Origin: a bacterium
Lineage (GTDB): Bacteria > Pseudomonadota > Gammaproteobacteria > Nevskiales > OUC007
NCBI GenBank assembly: GCA_018222345.1
Contig: JAAFAL010000008.1
Span: forward strand, 1 to 45,023
Direction: 5' to 3'
Length of the DNA stretch: 45,023 nucleotides
Under the pieces are notes generated by a model. That model saw only the letters and a list, made by a program, of their open reading frames with translations. It had not been told where the DNA came from and made no database searches. The position numbers and the translations under genes are program-made. Shown here in pieces: positions 39,057 to 45,023 of the stretch (positions within the stretch are counted from its first letter, which is position 1; each line of letters starts with the position of its first letter).

Positions 39057-40922
39057 GTGAATCGCAATACGCCAGCGCGTTTGGCGCTGCTGATCGCCAT
39101 TGTGGTGGTCGGCTTGATCTACGCCGCACCGAACCTGTTTGGCGACGACGCCGCAGTGCAAGTGTCGCTGACCGACGGTGACCCGGTGGCCGAGTCGCTG
39201 GCCGATCGCGCCCAGAGCACGCTGGCCGATGCCGACATCGCGGCCAAATCGGTCGAATCCAAGGATGGGCGCATATTGGTTCGGCTTGAGGACGGCAACG
39301 CGCAACTGAGCGCCGCGGACGCGCTGCGCCGTGAATTGGGTAACGACTACGTCGTCGCATTGACCCAAGCCACCCGCACACCGCAAACCTTGTTGGATGT
39401 GGGCGCCAAGCCCATGTCGCTGGGCTTGGATTTGCGCGGTGGTGTGCACTTCCTGCTCGAGGTCGATATCAATGCGGTGCAGGAAGAAGCCGTGCGCGAT
39501 TCACTGGACGAAATCCTGCTGTATCTGCGCGGCGAGCGCCTGCGTTACACCGGCTACGGCATTGAGTCGGGCGGCATCCGTCTCGATTTCCGTGACGCTG
39601 CCACAACCAGCCGCGCGCTGGCTGCGCTACAAGGCCGCGAGGACTATCGCGATCTGGTCATCGAAACCAACCCGCGCAATGCCACTCAGCTTACGGTGGT
39701 GCCCACCGACGAAGCCGCCAAGGAGCTGATCGACTTCGCAGTCAAGAAGAACCTCACAACGCTTCGCACACGGGTCAACCAATTGGGCGTGTCTGAGCCC
39801 ATCGTCCAGCGCCAGGGCCTGGATCGCATCCTGGTGCAATTGCCCGGCGTGCAAGACCCGGCACAGGTCAAAGGGATTCTCGAAACAACGGCGACGCTGG
39901 AATACCGCGCCGTGGCCGAAGAGCAAGACGCCGAGCGTGCTGACCGTACCGGCGTGGCGCCCATCGGCACCGAGTTGTATTACCGCCGTGATAGCGGCGC
40001 GCCCATACTGCTCAAGCGCAAGCGCATTGCTGGCGGCAACGACATCGTCAATGCCCGCGCCACCATCGACACCGAAACCGGTAGCCCGGCGGTTGCCGTC
40101 ACACTGTCGGGCAAGGCCTCGCGCGACATGTTCGAGTTCACCGAGAAGAACGTCGGCAAGCTGATGGCGGTGCTCTACCAGGAGACCGTTTACGTCACCG
40201 AGTACGACGGCGAAGGCAAGCCGGTGCGCAAGGCGGTGAAGAAGCAGGATGTGATCAACGCCGCCACTATTCGCGGCATCTTCGGCAAGAACTTCCAGAC
40301 CACCGGCCTGACCAGCAAAGAAGCGCAGAAGCTGGCCACGTTGTTGCGTGCCGGCGCGCTGGCCGCACCCGTGGCGATCATCGAAGAACGCACCATCGGC
40401 CCCAGCCTGGGCCAGGACAACATCGACAAAGGCCGCCTGGCCACCATCATCGGCTTTTTGCTGGTGGTCGTATTCATGGTCATCTACTACCGCGTGTTCG
40501 GCATCTTCGCCAACTTGGCGCTGTTCATGAACGTGGTGTTGATCATGGCCGTGCTGTCCATGCTGCAGGCCACACTCACCTTGCCGGGCATTGCCGGAAT
40601 CCTGCTCACCGTGGGTATGGCGGTGGATGCCAACGTGCTGATTTTTCAGCGCATTCGTGAAGAGCTTGCGGCCGGCGCCAAGGTGCAAGAGGCCATCAGT
40701 GGCGGTTACGACAAGGCGTTCTGGACCATTGCTGATGCCAACCTCACCACGCTGATTGCTGCAGTGGTGTTGTTCATGTTCGGCACTGGGCCGGTCAAGG
40801 GCTTTGCCGTGACGCTGTCCATTGGCATTGTCACGTCGATGTTCACAGCCATCATCGGCACCCGCATTCTGGTCAACGCGTTTTACGGCAAAGGCCGGCG
40901 CTTGGCTTCACTACCGATTTAG
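39057..40922 (+). CDS. secD: SecD, proton-driven Sec translocase subunit
   Basis: 621 residues. One N-terminal membrane helix, a large periplasmic region with DLRGGVHFLLEVD, and five C-terminal helices including GMAVDANVLIFQRIREEL, the RND-family proton path motif. GTG start with AAGGA six bases upstream, nine bases after yajC. With SecF it pulls translocating proteins into the periplasm using the proton gradient. Confidence 0.96.
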   Translation: MNRNTPARLALLIAIVVVGLIYAAPNLFGDDAAVQVSLTDGDPVAESLADRAQSTLADADIAAKSVESKDGRILVRLEDGNAQLSAADALRRELGNDYVVALTQATRTPQTLLDVGAKPMSLGLDLRGGVHFLLEVDINAVQEEAVRDSLDEILLYLRGERLRYTGYGIESGGIRLDFRDAATTSRALAALQGREDYRDLVIETNPRNATQLTVVPTDEAAKELIDFAVKKNLTTLRTRVNQLGVSEPIVQRQGLDRILVQLPGVQDPAQVKGILETTATLEYRAVAEEQDAERADRTGVAPIGTELYYRRDSGAPILLKRKRIAGGNDIVNARATIDTETGSPAVAVTLSGKASRDMFEFTEKNVGKLMAVLYQETVYVTEYDGEGKPVRKAVKKQDVINAATIRGIFGKNFQTTGLTSKEAQKLATLLRAGALAAPVAIIEERTIGPSLGQDNIDKGRLATIIGFLLVVVFMVIYYRVFGIFANLALFMNVVLIMAVLSMLQATLTLPGIAGILLTVGMAVDANVLIFQRIREELAAGAKVQEAISGGYDKAFWTIADANLTTLIAAVVLFMFGTGPVKGFAVTLSIGIVTSMFTAIIGTRILVNAFYGKGRRLASLPI

Positions 40923-40930
40923 AGTTTCGA

Positions 40931-41878
40931 ATGTCTCGTATCTCATTTTTCAAGAAGACACCGAGCTTCGATTTCCTTGGCAAGCGCAAGCTGTGGCTGG
41001 CGGTCTCGGCAGTAGTGATTGCTGTCAGCCTGGGCAGCCTGGCGACCAATTCGCTGAACTTTGGCATCGACTTCACCGGCGGTGTGCTGGTCGAAGTGGG
41101 CTACAACGGCCCCGCCGACCTCGACGCCGTGCGCAATGACCTGTCCGCCGGCGGCTTCGGCGAAGCAACGGTGCAAAACTTCGGCACTGCGCAAGACGTG
41201 CTCATCCGCATGGCGCCGCAGGATGGCAGCACCGACAAGGTGTCGAATGAAATCCTCGCAGCGCTGGCCGCCAACGGCAACGCACCCGACATGCGCCGGG
41301 TGGAATTTGTCGGCCCGCAAGTGGGCGAAGAGCTGACCATCAGCGGCGCTCTGGCCACCATGGTGGCGCTGGTACTGATTTTTGCTTACGTCTGGTTTCG
41401 CTTCCACTGGAAGTTTTCCGCAGGCGCCGTCGCGGCTTTGACGCACGACGTGATCATCACGCTGGGCGTGTTCTCAATCTTGCAACTGCCATTTGACCTC
41501 ACGGTGCTGGCGGCCCTGCTGGCGGTGATCGGTTATTCGCTCAACGACACCATCGTGGTGTTCGACCGCTGCCGCGAGAACTTCCGCCGCAGTTCGGTGG
41601 GTGGCTCGGTCGAGACCATCAACCGTGCCATCAACGAGAACCTGTCACGCACGCTCGTCACCAGCTTGACCACCTTGCTGGCGCTGCTGGCATTGCGCCT
41701 GTTCGGTGGCGAGGCTATGGCGGGCTTTTCGACTGCGCTGATCGTCGGCGTGATCATCGGAACGTATTCGTCGATCTATATCGCCAGCCCGGTGAGTTTG
41801 GCGCTGCGCATCGTCCGCGATGACGTCATGCCGCAGGCCGACGACAACCCGCGTGGCGACGACGGGGCTGTGGTGTAG
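40931..41878 (+). CDS. secF: SecF, proton-driven Sec translocase subunit
   Basis: 315 residues, six membrane helices. FGIDFTGGVLVEVGY near the start and the signature VIGYSLNDTIVVFDRCREN in helix 4 are visible. It starts eight bases after secD. The stop codon TAG (41876-41878) shares its last two bases with the left end of the large inverted-repeat element. Confidence 0.96.
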   Translation: MSRISFFKKTPSFDFLGKRKLWLAVSAVVIAVSLGSLATNSLNFGIDFTGGVLVEVGYNGPADLDAVRNDLSAGGFGEATVQNFGTAQDVLIRMAPQDGSTDKVSNEILAALAANGNAPDMRRVEFVGPQVGEELTISGALATMVALVLIFAYVWFRFHWKFSAGAVAALTHDVIITLGVFSILQLPFDLTVLAALLAVIGYSLNDTIVVFDRCRENFRRSSVGGSVETINRAINENLSRTLVTSLTTLLALLALRLFGGEAMAGFSTALIVGVIIGTYSSIYIASPVSLALRIVRDDVMPQADDNPRGDDGAVV

Positions 41879-42149
41879 GGAAGCTCTGCTCGAATCGCGC
41901 GGCCGCGCCGCAGACCTTTCTGGCTCGCTCGCAAGGCAAATGGAGTGAGATGTGGTCATTCCCCATGAACGACATTTAACGCCGCGAGCGGGCCAGAAAG
42001 GCCCGGCCCCGCAGGGGTTCGGCCTGAAATGCGCTGCTGACTGCGTTGCCTGGCTTGGCCTTGCAATAAGCAGGGCGCTGCGCCAAGCGCCTTGCATCAG
42101 CGCATTTCAGGACTCGAACGCGGTCGTGCGATTCGAGCAGAGCTTCCCT
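41877..42149. repeat. 273-bp branched inverted-repeat element (cloverleaf-like)
   Basis: The 309-base gap between secF and the esterase gene is almost wholly this element. Its ends are perfect 22-bp inverted repeats (41877-41898 and 42128-42149), extended inward by nine more pairs with two G-U, making a 31-bp stem. Inside are three hairpins in order: 41915-41932 with 41984-42001 (18 pairs, one G-U), 42003-42022 (CCCC/GGGG core, loop GCA) and 42023-42036 with 42098-42111 (perfect 14 bp). There is no coding frame of note and no evident target duplication. Either a MITE-like mobile repeat or a structured RNA. Confidence 0.85.
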
Positions 42150-42187
42150 GGCGCATCCAAGCGCAACCAGTGCGCGAACCGACTGAC

Positions 42188-43051
42188 ATGTTGATTCGCT
42201 TTTTTGCCGCCGCCAGCCTGCTTGTTGCCGGCTGCGCTTCGCACACCGCCCACGTTGGTGATCCGGCGCCCAAGCAGCGCGCCGAGTCGGTGCGCGAAAT
42301 CCCCAATATCACCTACACGCCGGCCAACTGGCCGCAGGCGCTGCAGGGTGATTTGTATCTGCCAACTGGCCTCGCGCAACCCAGGCCCGCGGTGTTGCTC
42401 GTCCACGGTGGCGGTTGGGAGCGCCGCACCCGCGCCGACATGGATGACATCGCGGCCAAGCTGGCCAAGCGCGGTTACGTGGTGTTCAACATCAGCCACC
42501 GCTTTGCCCCGCAGTATCAATTTCCGGCGCAGGTCAACGATCTCGCGCAAGCGGTGCGCTGGATGCGCCGCAATGCCGATCAGCACAATATTGACCCGGA
42601 TCGCATCGGCGGCTGGGGCTACAGCAGCGGCGCGCATCTGGTCGGTATGTTGGGCACGCTCAGCCCCGGCGATGCGCATTATCCCGGCGACGACACGCGC
42701 CTGAATGCTCTAGTGTTGGGCGGCACGCCGGCCGATTTGCGCAAGTTCGAGGGTGGGCGGCTGGTGCCGCAGTTCTTGGGCGCAACGCAGGCGCAAAATT
42801 TTGCGGTCTATGAGCAGGCTTCGCCAACGGCTCTCGTGTCAGGTGATGATCCACCAAGCTTTCTCTATCACGGCGGCATGGACCTGTTGGTCAGCGCCGA
42901 CCACGCCCGCGAGATGAAGGCGGCGCTGGACGCCGCGGACGTACCCGCCGAGCTGTACATCGCCCGCTTGCGCGAGCACGCCACCATGTTCGTGTTTGGT
43001 GGCGGGGCCGAGAAGGCTGGTATGGCGTTTCTGGACCGCGCGCTGCGTTAG
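42188..43051 (+). CDS. Alpha/beta hydrolase lipoprotein (esterase-like)
   Basis: 287 residues. The lipoprotein signal ends LLVAGC with the lipidated Cys16. The mature enzyme has HGGGW (73-77, oxyanion hole as in hormone-sensitive-lipase-type esterases), nucleophile Ser146 in GYSSG, and a likely Asp232 (GGMDLLV) and His264 (REHATMF). Probably a carboxylesterase anchored in a membrane; substrate unknown. Start ATG 42188: frame further upstream runs into the inverted-repeat element. The stop overlaps the suhB stop as TTAG. Confidence 0.85.
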   Translation: MLIRFFAAASLLVAGCASHTAHVGDPAPKQRAESVREIPNITYTPANWPQALQGDLYLPTGLAQPRPAVLLVHGGGWERRTRADMDDIAAKLAKRGYVVFNISHRFAPQYQFPAQVNDLAQAVRWMRRNADQHNIDPDRIGGWGYSSGAHLVGMLGTLSPGDAHYPGDDTRLNALVLGGTPADLRKFEGGRLVPQFLGATQAQNFAVYEQASPTALVSGDDPPSFLYHGGMDLLVSADHAREMKAALDAADVPAELYIARLREHATMFVFGGGAEKAGMAFLDRALR

Positions 43052-43836
43052 CTGGAACGCAGCGAACGCTGCAACACGCCGCCCAGTTCCACGCAAAGCT
43101 TGGGATTCCCCGCGACAATGTTGCCACTGTTCAGCGGGTTGCCTTTGCCGTGGATGTCGGCGCTCATGCCGCCAGCTTCTTTGACGATAACCATGCCGGC
43201 TGCGACGTCCCAGGGTGCCAGGTTGAACTCCCAGAACCCATCGAGGCGGCCAGCGGCGACGTAGGCCAAGTCTAGCGAGGCCGCGCCGGCGCGGCGGATG
43301 CCAGCGGCGAGCGGCATGATCTCGCCCAGCGCAGCCAAAATCTTCGGAAAGTCGTCGCCCTTGCGGTATGGAAAGCCCGTGCCGAGCAGCGCGCCTTCCG
43401 TGTGGGCGTGTTTGCTCACGCGTATTTTGCGGCCGTCCAGCGTGGCGCCTGCGCCCTTGCTGGCGGCAAACAATTCCTGGCTGAAGGGGTTATAGACCAC
43501 GCCATGGGCCAACTCGCCGCGCACCTCGGCGGCAATCGACACCGCAAAGTGCGGCAACTGGTGCAGGAAGTTGGTCGTGCCGTCCAGCGGGTCGATGATC
43601 CAGCGCACTTCGTGCTCGCCGTCGGCGCCGCCTTCCTCGGCCAGGATGGCGTGGTCGGGATACTTTTCGCGGATGACCTCGACGATCAGCGCTTCGGCGC
43701 GCTGATCGACTTCGCTGACGAAATCGTTGCGGCCCTTTTGCTTGACCTCTAGCTGATCCGCACGCTCGAAGTTGCGGATGATGTGGTTGCCGGCAGCGCG
43801 GGCAGCGGCGGTGGCGACATTGAGCAGCGGGTGCAT
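43048..43836 (-). CDS. suhB: SuhB, inositol-1-monophosphatase family
   Basis: 262 residues. Mg-dependent phosphatase; in E. coli SuhB also acts in rRNA antitermination and ribosome assembly. Start MHPLLNVATAAARAAGNHI matches SuhB; the extra frame up to 43911 overlaps trmJ. Metal sites are visible in ILAEEGG, IIDPLDGTTNFLHQLPHF and the C-terminal LAPWDVAAGMVIVKEAGG. Divergent from trmJ by 47 bases, as in Pseudomonas. Confidence 0.95.
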   Translation of the reverse strand: MHPLLNVATAAARAAGNHIIRNFERADQLEVKQKGRNDFVSEVDQRAEALIVEVIREKYPDHAILAEEGGADGEHEVRWIIDPLDGTTNFLHQLPHFAVSIAAEVRGELAHGVVYNPFSQELFAASKGAGATLDGRKIRVSKHAHTEGALLGTGFPYRKGDDFPKILAALGEIMPLAAGIRRAGAASLDLAYVAAGRLDGFWEFNLAPWDVAAGMVIVKEAGGMSADIHGKGNPLNSGNIVAGNPKLCVELGGVLQRSLRSS

Positions 43837-43883
43837 GGCGGAAAACGCGGCGAAATCGGCCGCGGAGGTTACCATGCGCGCCC

Positions 43884-44545
43884 ATGACGACTGCTGATTT
43901 GACTCACACACTGTCGCGCATCCGTGTGGTGCTGGTTGGTACCACCCATCCGGGCAATATCGGCTCGGCCGCGCGGGCGATGAAAACCATGGGCTTGCAA
44001 GACCTCGCGCTGGTCGGCCCGCGGCATTTCCCGCATGACGACGCTACGGCGATGTCGTCCGGCGCCGACGATTTGCTGGGCCGTGTTCGTGTGTTTGACT
44101 CGCTGCCCGTCGCGATCGCCGATTGCAGCCTGGCCATTGGCGCTAGCGCGCGGTTGCGCAGCACCGCGGTGCCGCCGCGCCCGCCGCGTGCCATTGCGGA
44201 AGACTTGCCGGCGATGCTGGCGGCGGATGACGACGCTCGCGTTGCCTTCGTGTTTGGCCGCGAGAAGTCCGGCCTGACCAATGCCGAGCTCGACCACTGC
44301 CGCTGGTTGCTGCACGTGCCCCGTCACCACCTGCGACGCAGGCCGCGGTCGAAAACCTGTTCACGCACCTTGAACAGACGCTGATCGACATCGAATTTCT
44401 TGATCCCGACAATCCGCGGCTGCTGATGCGCCGGCTGCGCCGGCTGTTGCACAGGGCCGAGCCGGATGCGGATGAGGTGAATATCCTGCGTGGGATCCTC
44501 ACTGCGGTGCAGAAGCGCGTCCGGCCGGAATCTGGCTCGCGCTAA
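43884..44545 (+). pseudogene. trmJ: trmJ, tRNA (Cm32/Um32) methyltransferase, internal deletion and frameshift
   Basis: The N-terminal SPOUT part is normal (RIRVVLVGTTHPGNIGSAARAMKTMGL ... AFVFGREKSGLTNAEL...LHVP, to about 44321). The expected NPxxSSLNLAxAVQ knot segment and about 40 following residues are absent. The conserved C-terminal region (VENLFTHLEQ, DPDNPRLLMRRLRRLL, NILRGILTAVQ) resumes in the +2 frame and stops at 44545. The in-frame protein therefore ends early at 44384 with 166 residues, against about 245-260 normally. The missing segment forms the SAM-binding knot, so activity is unlikely. A strain mutation or an assembly collapse could both explain it. Confidence 0.85.
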
Positions 44546-44657
44546 GTTCGCAAAGCTGCAAAGTGCTCCGGACTACCTCAAACCTCGTACCGGAACGAAC
44601 CCCTAGCGCCTTTGCGAACATCGCGTGAGCAAGCTACTCAGGGCACGCCAAGCACCG

Positions 44658-44663
44658 TATAAT
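44658..44663 (+). promoter_or_regulatory. -10 box upstream of cysE
   Basis: Perfect TATAAT, 34 bases before the cysE start, in the gap after trmJ. No good -35 at 16-18 bases (TACTCA or near), which suggests dependence on a regulator. Confidence 0.5.
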
Positions 44664-44666
44664 CAA

Positions 44667-44691
44667 ATCCCTAGTAAATCAGTCGGAATAT
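44667..44691 (+). promoter_or_regulatory. IscR-like operator candidate before cysE
   Basis: The stretch CCTAGTAAATCAGTCGGAAT just after the -10 box resembles IscR type-1 sites: the right half AGTCGG and the A/T centre fit the consensus, the left half does not. cysE precedes iscR in Pseudomonas and relatives, so an iron-sulfur regulator here is sensible. Confidence 0.4.
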
Positions 44692-44696
44692 CCGCC

Positions 44697-45004
44697 ATGT
44701 TCTCCCGTCTCCGCGAAGACATCCGCATTGTGTTCGACCGCGACCCCGCCGCGCGGCACACGCTGGAGGTCGTCACTGCCTACCCCGGTTTGCATGCCAT
44801 TTGGCTGCACCGCTGTGCGCACGGGCTGTGGAACATCGGCCTCAAATGGCTGGCGCGCATGGTGTCGCACATCAGCCGCTGGATCACCGGCATCGAGATT
44901 CATCCCGGCGCAAAGATCGGCCGGCGCTTTTTCATTGACCACGGCATGGGCGTGGTGATTGGAGAAACCGCCGAGGTGGGTGACGATTGCACGCTGTATC
45001 ACGG
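44697..45004 (+). CDS. cysE: CysE, serine O-acetyltransferase (partial)
   Basis: First 103 residues or so of a short-type CysE/EpsC, which makes O-acetylserine for cysteine. [20 protein letters not shown], the helix [12 protein letters not shown] and the left-handed beta-helix start ([38 protein letters not shown]) are typical. The family continues with GVTLGG, but the sequence changes into adapter at 45005. In relatives cysE is followed by iscR-iscS-iscU. Confidence 0.9.
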
Positions 45005-45023
45005 ATGTCTCGTATACACATCT
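45005..45023. other. Sequencing adapter remnant (Nextera-type) at contig end
   Basis: The final 19 bases, ATGTCTCGTATACACATCT, match the Nextera mosaic-end adapter CTGTCTCTTATACACATCT at 17 of 19 positions, and the cysE reading departs from its family exactly where they begin. Not genomic DNA. Confidence 0.85.

Noticed and set aside
42098-42130. On the minus strand, GTTCGAGTCC resembles a tRNA T-arm, suggesting a tRNA or attachment site
   Set aside because: No acceptor stem, anticodon arm or CCA can be fitted; the bases belong to the arms of the inverted-repeat element.
42092-42187. Upstream start for the esterase gene giving 32 more residues
   Set aside because: It would translate the right half of the inverted-repeat element and bury the lipoprotein signal; ATG 42188 puts the signal at the N-terminus.

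Overview
The window reads as one contig from a GC-rich gammaproteobacterium. Its gene orders combine those of Pseudomonas and of the Xanthomonadales/Nevskiales: an mra/dcw cluster with murB inside it, lpxC-dciA-lytM-secA-argJ-mutT, pilBCD-coaE-zapD-yacG, cutA-dsbD-tlpA-aroQ-accBC-prmA-fis-purH, and suhB-trmJ-cysE. I cannot place it to genus. The last 19 bases match a Nextera transposase adapter at 17 of 19 positions, so the right edge is a contig end and not native sequence.

Layout. (1) 2-8946, plus strand: the end of ftsW, then murG, murC, murB, ddl, ftsQ, ftsA, ftsZ and lpxC. This is peptidoglycan precursor synthesis, the division machinery and lipid A synthesis, with four successive ATGA overlaps. 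(2) 8943-15419: a dciA-like gene divergent from a LytM-type peptidase gene (their start codons share one CCATGG), then secA, argJ and a mutT-thiE fusion. (3) 15447-20879, minus strand: yacG, zapD, coaE and the type IV pilus genes pilD, pilC and pilB, without pilA. (4) 21041-31409, plus strand: an accessory lipid/acyl-CoA block with a crotonase, an AidB-like acyl-CoA dehydrogenase, a Baeyer-Villiger-type monooxygenase coupled to a membrane di-iron enzyme, a 2-methylcitrate synthase, a bubblegum-type acyl-CoA synthetase and an N-acyl-amino-acid deacylase-like amidohydrolase. (5) 31432-38564, minus strand: a small secreted protein, purH, fis, prmA, accC, accB, aroQ, a TlpA-like thioredoxin, a DsbD alpha domain standing alone, and cutA. 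(6) 38718-45004: yajC-secD-secF, a large branched inverted-repeat element, a lipoprotein esterase, suhB (minus), a broken trmJ and the start of cysE.

Most genes are housekeeping. The most unusual items are the 273-bp element directly after secF, which has 22-bp perfect terminal inverted repeats and three internal hairpins and so could fold as a four-way cloverleaf; a trmJ that has lost its SAM-knot segment and is out of frame; a DsbD reduced to its periplasmic alpha domain beside a TlpA thioredoxin; the dciA/lytM shared start with a 19-bp palindrome; and the operator-preceded monooxygenase/di-iron pair. No tRNA, rRNA, CRISPR array, transposase or phage gene was recognised. Copy-number and homology claims could not be tested here.
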